64,000 nucleotides of DNA, taken from assembly GCF_039233145.1 (NCBI RefSeq), contig NZ_CP136419.1, forward strand, positions 780,001 through 844,000, in the 5' to 3' direction. The position numbers were made by a program, and so were the translations under genes. The notes beneath the pieces were generated by a model, which ran no database searches, had not been told where the DNA came from, and worked only from the letters and a program-made list of their open reading frames with translations. This DNA is from Moorella humiferrea. GTDB taxonomy: Bacteria > Bacillota > DSM-521 > Neomoorellales > Neomoorellaceae. Of the stretch, positions 34,546 through 42,376 are shown in pieces; within the stretch, counting starts at the first letter, position 1; each line of letters begins with the position of its first letter.

Positions 34546-36524
34546 AGCGCGTCGGCGTCTTTGTCTGTCACTGCGGTACCAACATTGCATCGGTAGTCGA
34601 CGTCAAAAGGGTGGCCGAGGCCGCCAGGGCCTTTCCCGGTGTGGTCTACGCCACCGATTACCAGTATATGTGCTCCGACCCGGGCCAGGAGCTGATCCGC
34701 AAGGCCATTAAAGAGCATCGCCTGGACCGGGTGGTGGTAGCTTCCTGTTCGCCCCGGCTGCACGAGCCTACTTTCAGGAAAACCTGTGAAAGCGCAGGGG
34801 TCAATCCCTACCTCTTTGAAATGGCCAACATCCGCGAGCAGTGTGCCTGGGTGCACGCCAAAGACAAAGAGGGGGCGACCCTGAAGGCCATCGACCTCGT
34901 GCGGGCGGCGGTGGCCAAGGTCTGCCGCAATGCGCCCCTTTTGCCGGGAACCATTTCCATCACCAAACGGGCCCTGGTAATAGGCGGCGGTATCGCCGGA
35001 ATGCAGGCGGCCCTGGACATTGCCGACGCTGGCTATAAAGTGGTGCTTTTAGACCGCGAGCCAACCATCGGCGGCAACATGGTCAAGCTTGACAAGACCT
35101 TTCCGACCCTGGACTGTTCCGCTTGAATAAGCACGCCGAAAATGGTTGCTGCGGCGCAGCACCCTAACATTGAATTGATGACCTATGCGGAAGTAGAGAA
35201 TGTGGCCGGTTATGTGGGCAATTTCGAAGTGACTATCCGCAAAAAAGCCCGCTCGGTTGATCCGGTCAAATGCACCGGCTGCGGCACCTGTTGGGAAAAA
35301 TGTCCAACCAAAGTGGACAGCGAATTTGACCTGGGTTTGGGCAAACGTAAGGCCATATACCTGCCATTCCCCCAGGCGGTGCCGGCGGTGCCGGTCATTG
35401 ACCGCGAGCACTGCCGCCAGTTTACTAAGGGTAAATGCGGCGTGTGTCAAAAGGTCTGCCCGGCCAAGGCCATCGACTATGAACAGCAGGATGAAATCGT
35501 CACCGAAAAATTCGGGGCCATCGTCGTGGCAACCGGCTACGATCTCTTTAAATGGGAAGAGGTTTACGGCGAGTACGGCTACGGCAAATACCCCGACGTC
35601 ATAACGGGCATGCATTTCGAGCGCCTGAACAACGCCTCCGGGCCTACGGGTGGTAAGATCGTTAGGCCGTCAGATGGCAAAGAGCCCCAAACGGTGGTCT
35701 TCATTAAATGCGTAGGTTCCCGGGATGAAGCCAAGGGCAAGAGCTACTGTTCCCGGGCCTGCTGCATGTACACGGCCAAGCACGCCCATCAGGTGCTGGA
35801 GAAGATTCCCGGCGCCCAGGCCATCGTCTTCTACATGGACATCCGCACCCCGGGCAAGGCGTATGAGGAGTTCCTCCAGCGTACCGTCCATGAAGGGGCC
35901 GTTTACGTCCGGGGCCGGGTGAGCCGTGTCTTCCAGGAAGGCGACAAGCTCATCGTCCGCGGCGAAGATACCCTCCTTGGCCGCCAGGTGGAAGTAGCGG
36001 CCGACATGGTGGTCCTGGCCACGGCCATGGTGCCCAGCGCAGGTTGGGAAGAAGTGGCGAAGCTCCTGGGACTGCAGACGGATAAGGACGGCTTCTTCCA
36101 GGAAGCCCACCCGAAGCTAAGGCCGGTGGAAACCTTTACGGCCGGGGTATTTTTGGCCGGCGCCTGTCAGGGACCGAAGGATATTCCTGATACCGTTTCC
36201 CAGGCCAGCGCCGCGGCCGTTAAAGTGTGCCAGCTCTTTGCCAAAGACGAAATGGCCACCGATCCCATGATCGCGGCGGTTGATGAGAGTATCTGTGCCG
36301 GCTGCGCCATGTGTGAAAAGATTTGCCCATATAAAGCCATTTCCATGAAGACCATAACCGAACGGGTGGCCGGAAGGCAAGTCGCCCGCCGGGTGGCGGC
36401 GGTCAACAGCGGCCTCTGCCAGGGCTGCGGTGCCTGTTCGGTGGCCTGTCCGTCGAGTGCCATGAATCTAAAAGGCTTTACCAATGAACAAATCCTGGCG
36501 GAGGTGGATGCGGTATGCCTGTAG
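34542..36524 (+). CDS. hdrA: Heterodisulfide reductase subunit A-like flavoprotein, selenoprotein (Sec195 by UGA)
   Basis: 660 residues when the in-frame TGA at 35124-35126 is read as selenocysteine (residue 195). Upstream: '[20 protein letters not shown]', FAD fold '[30 protein letters not shown]', and 'TFPTLDCSA' just before the TGA. Downstream the frame resumes at once with '[26 protein letters not shown]', exactly where HdrA proteins have Cys. Further on are [4Fe-4S] motifs '[12 protein letters not shown]', '[10 protein letters not shown]', '[13 protein letters not shown]' and '[13 protein letters not shown]'. A hairpin with bSECIS features follows the TGA. HdrA carries the bifurcating FAD in the Mvh-Hdr complex. 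Calling two broken genes here would be wrong. Confidence 0.93.
35124..35163 (+). promoter_or_regulatory. bSECIS element and Sec UGA of hdrA
   Basis: TGA at 35124-35126. The hairpin pairs 35144-35146 with 35161-35163 and 35148-35152 with 35156-35160, with a single bulged U at 35147 and a GGC apical loop (35153-35155). Spacing from UGA to loop is 26 bases, and a G occurs in the first loop position. These features fit the bacterial SECIS model recognised by SelB. The hairpin lies within coding sequence. Confidence 0.85.
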
Positions 36525-36952
36525 CGGCTGCGGAAAAAGGCTGGGAGCCCAAAATCGTTGCCTTCTGCTGCCACTGGTGCGCCTACGCCGGCGCCGATCT
36601 CGCCGGCCTGAACCGGTTGCAGTACCCGGCCAACGCCCGTGTCATCCGGGTGCCCTGTTCCGGCCGGGTCAACCCCCAGTTTGTCCTGCGGGCCTTCCAG
36701 CGCGGCGCCGACGGGGTTTTAGTGGCCGGGTGACACCCCGGCGACTGCCACTATGTTAGTGGCAATTACTTCACCCGCCGCCGTTTCCTCTTGATGCAGC
36801 GGGTTCTGCAGTTCATGGGCCTGGAGCCGGAACGCTTCCAGGCACGCTGGGTGTCGGGTTCCGAGGGTCCGCGCTTTGCCGAGATCATCACCCAGATGAC
36901 CGAAGACATCCGGGCCCTGGGGCCCAACAGAAAGCTGAGGGATGGCGCATGA
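36515..36952 (+). CDS. flxD: MvhD/FlxD-like iron-sulfur protein, selenoprotein (Sec73 by UGA)
   Basis: 145 residues when the TGA at 36731-36733 is read as selenocysteine (residue 73). N-terminal '[25 protein letters not shown]' and '[30 protein letters not shown]' lead to the TGA, followed by '[20 protein letters not shown]'. In MvhD the motif is VAGCHPGDCHY, so the TGA replaces a cluster-ligand Cys. A perfect hairpin follows. The protein ends '[10 protein letters not shown]' with the stop overlapping the next ATG. It should bind a [2Fe-2S] cluster and pass electrons from FlxABC to HdrA. It overlaps the hdrA 3' end by 10 bases. Confidence 0.92.
36731..36764 (+). promoter_or_regulatory. bSECIS element and Sec UGA of flxD/mvhD
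   Basis: TGA at 36731-36733, then a perfect 8-bp stem TGCCACTA (36746-36753) / TAGTGGCA (36757-36764) closed by a TGT loop containing G. The loop starts 20 bases after the UGA, within the known bacterial range. The bulged U seen in the hdrA hairpin is not present here. Confidence 0.85.
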
Positions 36953-37857
36953 ATAGCATCCAGGAACAAATGCGTGCCCGGGCCAGGGAGCTCTTAACTG
37001 AAGGCACCGTACAAATGGTCATCGGCTGGGAAAAGGGCACCTTCTGGTACCTGTCGCCTCCGACCTTCGTCACCGCGCCGGAGGACTGCGACCGCCTGGT
37101 GTGGGACGAATTTTGCACTAATAATCTCGCCAAGTACCTCCTGGACTACAAGCACACGGAAGATAAAATCGCCATCTTCGTCAAGGGATGCGACGCGAGG
37201 GGCATTGTGCGTCTCCTCCAGGACAACCAGATCGACCGGGAAAGGGTCTACCTCATCGGCATTAAATGCCCCGGGGTGAAGGACGGTCGCCAGGCGGCCG
37301 CCCTGGGGGAAGAGAAGCGGAAAGAGGTGCCCCTGGCCGAAAAGTGCCGCTTCTGCACCCATCCCGAACCGGTGGTTTACGACGAGCTTTTGGTACCGGA
37401 CGGCGGGGAGGCCCTGCGGGAGGCGGCGGCCGCGGCGGAGGGCCGTTTCGCCGAGGTGGAGAAGGTAGAAGCCATGAATCCGGACGAGCGCTATGCCTTC
37501 TGGACGGCGGCCTACGACAGGTGCCTCCGCTGCTACGCCTGCCGCAACATCTGCCCGGCATGTAACTGCCGCGAGTGCATCTTCGATCGTTCTCAATCAG
37601 GCTGGTGCGGCAAGCAAATGAACAGGAGCGAGAATATGTTCTTTGCCATCACCCGGGCCATGCACGTGGCCGGGCGCTGTATCGAGTGCGGCGAGTGCGA
37701 GCGGGTCTGCCCGGAAGGGATACCCATCATGACCCTCAACAAAAAGATCATCAAAGACTTAAACGAGCTTTTCGGAGAATATGAAGCCGGAGTCGATCTA
37801 GAAGCCCTGCCGCCCCTGGGGCAGTACAAACTCGACGACCCGGACGAATTCCACTAA
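36949..37857 (+). CDS. flxC: FlxC-like iron-sulfur subunit
   Basis: 302 residues, ATGA overlap with flxD. N-terminal half resembles the F420-hydrogenase beta/FlxC fold ('IAIFVKGCDARGIVRLLQDNQIDRERVYLIGIKCPG'). Two cluster motifs are in the second half: 'CLRCYACRNICPAC' and 'CIECGECERVCPEGIP'. An extra 'CRFCTHPEP' and 'CNCRECIF' may hold further clusters. In sulfate reducers flxABCD-hdrABC couples NADH to ferredoxin and a disulfide; the same role is inferred here. Confidence 0.82.
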   Translation: MNSIQEQMRARARELLTEGTVQMVIGWEKGTFWYLSPPTFVTAPEDCDRLVWDEFCTNNLAKYLLDYKHTEDKIAIFVKGCDARGIVRLLQDNQIDRERVYLIGIKCPGVKDGRQAAALGEEKRKEVPLAEKCRFCTHPEPVVYDELLVPDGGEALREAAAAAEGRFAEVEKVEAMNPDERYAFWTAAYDRCLRCYACRNICPACNCRECIFDRSQSGWCGKQMNRSENMFFAITRAMHVAGRCIECGECERVCPEGIPIMTLNKKIIKDLNELFGEYEAGVDLEALPPLGQYKLDDPDEFH

Positions 37858-37872
37858 GAGGGAGGTGGGGAA

Positions 37873-38871
37873 ATGTTAAAGATCGCTAAAGATAAACTGC
37901 CGGAGCTCCTTAAGGCCTGGGCGATAAACGCTGCCGTTTTTGTGCCGCAAGAAAAGGGGGGGACGAGGGTTTTCCAGCCCTGGGACGGACAGCCCAGCCT
38001 TACCCTGGATGGCGGCAATACCCTGGAACCGCCCAAAGACTTATTCTTCCCCCGTACGGAAACCATGTACCGCTATGAAGTGCAGGGTAAGGAAGCCGGC
38101 GTAACGGAGATTCCCACCTTCGATGGGAAGATGGTGCTGGTAGGGGTTCGCTCCTGCGACGCCCGCAGTTTTTTAATCATGGACGACGTTTTTCTCACCA
38201 AAGGCTATGTCGATGAATTCTACCGCCGGCGGCGGGAAAATACCCGGGTAGTGGCCCTGGCCTGCACGCAAAACGCCCCCACCTGCTTTTGCACCTCCTT
38301 CGGCATCGACCCCGGACGGGCCGAAGGGGTAGACGTCCAGATGTGGCCGGTAGCAGACGGCTACCTGTTGGAACCAATAACGGCTGCCGGACGGGAACTC
38401 CTGGACCAGGCCGGGGAGCTTTTGACAGCAACTGATACCGCCCCACCGCCTGCGGCCGTACCGGGCCTCGTTGTAGATGTCACGGGTGTTACGGAAAAAC
38501 TGCAGGGGATGTTCGAACACCCCTACTGGACGGCCGTCAGCCGCAAGTGCCTAGGCTGTGGGGCCTGCACCTATCTTTGCCCCACCTGTCATTGCTTCGA
38601 CATCCAGGGTGAAAACCGGGGTAACAGCGGCTACAAGTTCCGCTGCTGGGACTCTTGCATGTTCTCGGAATACACCAGGATGGCCGGCGGCCACAACCCG
38701 CGGCCCTCGAAAAAGGAGCGTCTGCGCAACCGCTTCCTGCATAAGCTCCAATACTTCCCGGAACGGTACGGGAAATTTGCCTGCGTGGGCTGCGGACGCT
38801 GCCTGGACCGCTGCCCGGTAAATGTCGACATCACCCGGGTAATCCGTGAGGTCAAGGAGGTGGCCCTGTAA
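37873..38871 (+). CDS. flxB: FlxB-like iron-sulfur subunit (AsrA-type)
   Basis: 332 residues, ATG behind GAGGGAGGTGGG. It resembles anaerobic sulfite reductase subunit A and hydrogenase beta-like proteins: 'FPRTETMYRYEV', 'LVGVRSCDARSFLIMDDVFL', 'ALACTQNAPTCFCTSFG', then 'CLGCGACTYLCPTCHCF' and 'CVGCGRCLDRCPVN'. It carries electrons between FlxA and FlxC. The stop overlaps the flxA start (TAATG). Confidence 0.85.
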   Translation: MLKIAKDKLPELLKAWAINAAVFVPQEKGGTRVFQPWDGQPSLTLDGGNTLEPPKDLFFPRTETMYRYEVQGKEAGVTEIPTFDGKMVLVGVRSCDARSFLIMDDVFLTKGYVDEFYRRRRENTRVVALACTQNAPTCFCTSFGIDPGRAEGVDVQMWPVADGYLLEPITAAGRELLDQAGELLTATDTAPPPAAVPGLVVDVTGVTEKLQGMFEHPYWTAVSRKCLGCGACTYLCPTCHCFDIQGENRGNSGYKFRCWDSCMFSEYTRMAGGHNPRPSKKERLRNRFLHKLQYFPERYGKFACVGCGRCLDRCPVNVDITRVIREVKEVAL

Positions 38872-39698
38872 TGGCGGAAGCACCGGTCAACCCCCTGGTG
38901 CCCATGACGGGGCGCATCATTAAAATTGTGGAAGAAACCCCCGACGTTAAGACCTTCCACGTGACGACGGAGCAGGGCAAGCCCTTCACGCCTTTGCCGG
39001 GACAGCTGGCCATGCTTTCCCTCCTTGACGTGGGGGAAGCCATGTTCTCCATCACCTCCCAGGGTCCGGAACACCTGGAGCTGGCCATCAAAAGGGTGGG
39101 TATGCTCACCGACGCCCTCCATGAGGCTGAAGAAGGGCAGATGGTTGGCATCCGCGGTCCCTACGGCAACGGTTTCCCGGTGGAAGACCTCAAAGGCAAA
39201 GATATCCTCTTCATCGGCGGCGGCATCGGCCTGGCACCGGTGCGCTCTCTGATCAATTACTGCATCGAGCACCGGGAGGACTACGGCCACCTGTGGATCA
39301 TCTATGGCGCCCGTTCACCGGCCGACCTCTGTTTCAAGGACGACCTTTTCAACAACTGGCCCCGGGTGGAAAATTGCCGGGTGGACGTGACGGTGGACAA
39401 AGGCGACGCTACCTGGCAGGGTCATGAGGGCTTCGTGCCGGCCTTCGTGGAAGAGCTAAAACCGGACCCGGCGGGTAAAGTGGCCGTCACCTGCGGCCCA
39501 CCGATTATGATTAAATTTGTCCTCCAGTCCCTGGAGAAGCTGGGGTATAAGGACGACCAGATCATCACCACCCTGGAAATGCGCATGAAATGCGGCATCG
39601 GCAAGTGCGGCCGCTGTAACCTGGGAAGTAAATACGTCTGCCTGGACGGACCCGTCTTCACCCTGGCGCAGTTGAAGCAATTGCCGAATGAGTATTAA
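38871..39698 (+). CDS. flxA: FlxA-like FAD/NAD(P)H-binding oxidoreductase subunit
   Basis: 275 residues. FAD-binding barrel, then NAD-binding motif 'FIGGGIGLAPVRSLINYCI', 'IYGARSPADLCFKDDL', and a C-terminal [2Fe-2S] site C-x4-C-x2-C-x7-C ('KCGIGKCGRCNLG', then 'VC'). This is the PyrK/AsrB/FlxA class. It would accept electrons from NAD(P)H and is the entry or exit point of the Flx-Hdr complex. It is the last gene of the operon. Confidence 0.9.
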   Translation: MAEAPVNPLVPMTGRIIKIVEETPDVKTFHVTTEQGKPFTPLPGQLAMLSLLDVGEAMFSITSQGPEHLELAIKRVGMLTDALHEAEEGQMVGIRGPYGNGFPVEDLKGKDILFIGGGIGLAPVRSLINYCIEHREDYGHLWIIYGARSPADLCFKDDLFNNWPRVENCRVDVTVDKGDATWQGHEGFVPAFVEELKPDPAGKVAVTCGPPIMIKFVLQSLEKLGYKDDQIITTLEMRMKCGIGKCGRCNLGSKYVCLDGPVFTLAQLKQLPNEY

Positions 39699-39731
39699 GT
39701 CTCAAGTATAGTGAACGTAGATTATATAAAT

Positions 39732-39992
39732 GGCAGGCACATGTACCGGAGCCGTGAATAGCGGAGCGAAGGTCAAAAGGACAGGCGAGGTGAAGGATAC
39801 CGTTGCCGACGCTTAAGGCAAGCCTTGAGCACGCCTTTGAGAGGAGACAAAGGCCGACTCATAGAAAGATAAATGCCTGCGGAACCAGGAGCTTATTCAT
39901 TGGCAATCCGCAGGCGGCGTTGCAACGGTCCGAACCGAGCCGTCGTCCTGTCGGCGCGTAGCTTCTGAACGGCGAAGGGACATGGGCCTGCC
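39732..39992 (+). repeat. Structured intergenic element, long copy B (leader of PHP gene)
   Basis: The 309-base gap after flxA holds a 261-base element whose ends pair: 39732-39737 (GGCAGG) with 39987-39992, and 39740-39744 (CATGT) with 39980-39984. Inside are hairpins at 39833-39839/39848-39854 (GCCTTTG/CAAAGGC), 39875-39882/39908-39915 (GCCTGCGG/CCGCAGGC) and CGGT-CCGA-ACCG (from 39926). Blocks 39896-39916 and 39925-39983 match copy A (21 of 21 and 53 of 59 bases). It ends 15 bases before the next start codon. It could be a cis-acting RNA or a MITE-like repeat; I see no target duplication. Confidence 0.75.
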
Positions 39993-40007
39993 AAGAGGAG
40001 TTATACC

Positions 40008-40760
40008 ATGCCAGCAGACTACCATATCCACGGGCTGGCCCATGTGGGCCCGCCCCATACCGTAGAACGCCTTTTACCCTATGTAGAAGCGGCCAAAGCC
40101 GCGGGCCTTACGGAAATAGGCTTCGCCGACCACGACCGCTACCTGGAAGGGCTGGACTTTAACGTCTTTTCCGAACTAGAGCGGGTAACGGGGATGCCCG
40201 TCCGCGCCGGGCTGGAGATCGACTTCCGCCCGGAAAAAGACCACCGCCGGGAGCTGGCCGGACGTCCCTGGGATTATCTCATAGGTTCGGTCCATGCCAT
40301 CGGCAACTGGGATTTCGACCGTCCGGGACAGGAAGACGGTTTTAACGCCTGGGACATCGACGAGCTCTATACCGTTTATTTCAACCTGGTTGCCCAAGCG
40401 GCTTCAACCGGTCTTTTCCAGATTATCGGCCATCTGGACTTGATCAAAATTTACGGCCACCGGCCCCGTAAATCCGTGTTGACCCTGGCCGAGCCGGCCC
40501 TCAAGGCCGTAGCCGCCAGCGGCGCCGCATTGGAGGTCAATACAGCCGGCCTATTTAAGCCCGTGGGAGAAATTTATCCGGCCGCAGAAATTTTAGAGCG
40601 GGCCTTCAGCCTGAATATCCCCGTCACCATTGGTTCCGACGCCCACGCCCCCGGTGAAGTGGCCCGGGAAAGGGAGAGGGCGCGGCAGCTTCTGCGCCGC
40701 ATCGGCTACACCAGCCTGGCCACTTTTGCGCGCGGGGTTATGGCGACCGAATCGTTATAA
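40008..40760 (+). CDS. PHP-domain phosphatase, histidinol-phosphatase-like
   Basis: 250 residues. Metal-binding PHP motifs are in order: 'DYHIHGLAHVG', 'GFADHDRYLEG', 'RAGLEIDF', 'YLIGSVHAIGNWDFD', 'IIGHLDLIKIYG' and 'TIGSDAHAPGEV'. The spacing resembles HisK/HisJ-type histidinol-phosphate phosphatase, though other phosphoesterase substrates are possible. No other his genes are nearby. ATG 40008 follows AGAGGAG and the structured repeat. Confidence 0.82.
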   Translation: MPADYHIHGLAHVGPPHTVERLLPYVEAAKAAGLTEIGFADHDRYLEGLDFNVFSELERVTGMPVRAGLEIDFRPEKDHRRELAGRPWDYLIGSVHAIGNWDFDRPGQEDGFNAWDIDELYTVYFNLVAQAASTGLFQIIGHLDLIKIYGHRPRKSVLTLAEPALKAVAASGAALEVNTAGLFKPVGEIYPAAEILERAFSLNIPVTIGSDAHAPGEVARERERARQLLRRIGYTSLATFARGVMATESL

Positions 40761-40775
40761 AGACAATTTTGGTTA

Positions 40776-40804
40776 TTGACTCATTTCGTCCAGGCTGGTA
40801 TGAT
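40776..40804 (+). promoter_or_regulatory. Sigma-A promoter of orphan RNA
   Basis: TTGACT (40776-40781), 17-base spacer, TATGAT (40799-40804). Transcription would start near 40811. No gene with a ribosome site follows before two terminator-like hairpins. Confidence 0.75.
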
Positions 40805-40810
40805 GGACTT

Positions 40811-40933
40811 ACCAGCAGGTTGTCAAAGCGGGGGCTATCCATCCTTAACATATTATAGCCGTTCGCGTATCCCGGCGGCCTGGCTCAGGGCTACTCCACC
40901 CAGCCGGCTGCCGGATACGGGACGGCAGTTTTT
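40811..40933 (+). ncRNA. Candidate small RNA ending in a long GC hairpin terminator
   Basis: From the predicted start to 40933 lies about 120 bases with no credible reading frame. It ends in a strong hairpin: 40858-40862 with 40922-40926, 40866-40872 with 40913-40919, and 40874-40880 with 40906-40912, followed by AG and TTTTT (40929-40933). The 5' half (40811-40857) is less structured. It could be a free small RNA or a riboswitch-like leader whose gene is lost. I matched it to no known family. Confidence 0.5.
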
Positions 40934-41005
40934 GATAACTATCCCCTGGTTTCCTAAAAACGGCCGGAGCTCTTCGTTTACGTTCGGAGGGCCCCGGTAC
41001 CCTGG

Positions 41006-41034
41006 GTGGCAGCAATGTCTGCCACTATATTTTT
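41006..41034 (+). terminator. Second terminator of the orphan RNA region
   Basis: Perfect 7-bp stem GTGGCAG (41006-41012) / CTGCCAC (41019-41025) followed by TATATTTTT. It isolates the upstream region from the Mn2+ riboswitch promoter, whose first -35-like sequence overlaps its T-run. Confidence 0.75.
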
Positions 41035-41052
41035 GACAAATCTAAATAGGAC

Positions 41053-41081
41053 TTGACAGATTAGGAATGAGACTTTAACAT
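41053..41081 (+). promoter_or_regulatory. Sigma-A promoter of the Mn2+ riboswitch transcript
   Basis: TTGACA (41053-41058), 17-base spacer, TAACAT (41076-41081). The start would fall just before the aptamer. Another TTGACA at 41033 has no good -10 partner. Confidence 0.7.
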
Positions 41082-41090
41082 AAAATCGAA

Positions 41091-41218
41091 AAACAGCGGA
41101 CAAGGGGAGTAGCCCCGGAGTATTTCTCCGGTACCAGGTTCGTCAGCACGGCCGCCGGCCCGGGCCTGGTAGGCAACGCGCAAGACCTTCACCGCCCATG
41201 GGGCGATGGAGGTTTTTT
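41091..41218 (+). promoter_or_regulatory. yybP-ykoY manganese riboswitch with terminator
   Basis: The aptamer hallmarks are all present: AAGGGGAGTAGC (41102-41113), CGTCAGCACGG (41141-41151), and GCGCAAGACCTTC (41178-41190), with P1 pairing AAGG (41102-41105) and CCTT (41186-41189). The expression platform is a terminator: 41185-41197 pairs with 41201-41213 around the CGCCC/GGGCG core, followed by TTTTTT. P1 and terminator share 41185-41190, so metal binding should block termination and turn the gene on. The downstream gene is a cation antiporter, as expected for this class. Confidence 0.92.
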
Positions 41219-41275
41219 ATTTACCTCATGGTCAGGTGAAAGGGCTGCTGAAATTATAACAGAAGGGGAGAAACG

Positions 41276-42283
41276 ATGGTAGATGTAGTACTGCTTTTAA
41301 TCAGCCTGGGAGTTATTCTGGCGGGGGCGGAAGGGTTTACCAACGGTGTCGAATGGCTGGGCAAGAAGCTGAAATTGACGGAAGGCGCTGTGGGGAGCAT
41401 CCTGGCGGCAGTGGGCACGGCCCTGCCGGAGACGATGATCCCCATTGTGGCCATTATTTTCGGCGGCGGCGGCCACGCCGGTGAAGAAATCGGCATCGGC
41501 GCCATTCTGGGGGCGCCCTTTATGCTCAGCACCCTGGCCTTTTTCATCAGCGGTATCGCCGTCATCGCCTATCGCCACCGCCGGCCCAATTATCCCAAAA
41601 TGAATCTGGATACTAAAACCATGGGCCGCGATTTGAGTTTCTTTCTCCTCGTCTATACCGTAGCCGTGCTTGCTTCCTTCCTGGGGACCCATATCTGGAA
41701 GCAAATCATCGCCATTGGCCTGGTTATCGCCTACGTCACTTATGCCTATCTGACGGTGACCAACGGTCACACCCTGGAAGAAGGGGAGGAGTTAAACCCC
41801 CTCTACCTGGCCCGGAAGGCTGCAGAACCCTCAACGGCAATTGTGTTAGTTCAGGTATTTTTGTCCCTGGGACTGATTGTCGGCGGAGCCAGGCTCTTTG
41901 TTAACGGAGTGGAGGACCTGGCGCGGCTCATGGGAGTCCCGCCCTTTGTCCTGGCGTTAATCATCGCCCCCATCGCCACCGAGCTGCCGGAGAAATTCAA
42001 CAGCATCATCTGGATCGGCCGCGGCAAGGACACCCTGGCCCTGGGCAACATTACCGGCGCCATGGTGTTCCAGAGTTCGGTGATCCCGGCGGTGGGCATC
42101 ACCATGACTAGCTGGGAGTTGACCCAGGGGGCGTTGATCAGCGCCATTTTGGCCATTATTTCCGCAGGCCTGGTCTACCTCCAGATCCGTTCCAAGAAAT
42201 ACCTGACGCCCTATACATTAATTGGAGGCGGCGCCTTTTACAGCATCTTTGTCGTCCTGGTTATCGGCGGTTTTATTCGTTAA
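41276..42283 (+). CDS. CaCA-family cation antiporter under Mn2+ riboswitch control
   Basis: 335 residues, about ten membrane helices in two halves, each with an alpha-repeat motif: 'GSILAAVGTALPETMIPIVAIIFGG' and 'ALIIAPIATELPEKFNSIIWI'. This is the Ca2+/cation antiporter superfamily. A yybP-ykoY riboswitch directly upstream suggests it exports Mn2+ (or Mn2+ along with Ca2+), which is inference from the regulator. ATG 41276 follows AGAAGGGGAG. Confidence 0.85.
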   Translation: MVDVVLLLISLGVILAGAEGFTNGVEWLGKKLKLTEGAVGSILAAVGTALPETMIPIVAIIFGGGGHAGEEIGIGAILGAPFMLSTLAFFISGIAVIAYRHRRPNYPKMNLDTKTMGRDLSFFLLVYTVAVLASFLGTHIWKQIIAIGLVIAYVTYAYLTVTNGHTLEEGEELNPLYLARKAAEPSTAIVLVQVFLSLGLIVGGARLFVNGVEDLARLMGVPPFVLALIIAPIATELPEKFNSIIWIGRGKDTLALGNITGAMVFQSSVIPAVGITMTSWELTQGALISAILAIISAGLVYLQIRSKKYLTPYTLIGGGAFYSIFVVLVIGGFIR

Positions 42284-42316
42284 GGATTATAAAATAAGTC
42301 ACTAAGATTTATGCAG

Positions 42317-42344
42317 GGCCCGGTGTGCAGCCACCGGGCCTTTT
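42317..42344 (+). terminator. Terminator after the antiporter gene
   Basis: Nine-pair stem GGCCCGGTG (42317-42325) / CACCGGGCC (42332-42340) followed by TTTT. Confidence 0.85.
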
Positions 42345-42376
42345 AGTATACTAAAATTGGAAGGTGGTGACCCGGT

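Noticed and set aside
35049-35615. Long antisense frames opposite hdrA and many other GC-rich genes
   Set aside because: They are shadows of codon bias, without ribosome sites or family motifs.
34542-36952. In-frame stops in hdrA and flxD as pseudogenes or split genes
   Set aside because: Both TGA codons fall at conserved Cys positions, frames continue without shift, both are followed by SECIS-like hairpins, and neighbours are intact.
40776-41036. An 86-residue frame covering the orphan RNA region
   Set aside because: No ribosome site, composition unlike a protein, and it overlaps promoter and two terminator hairpins.
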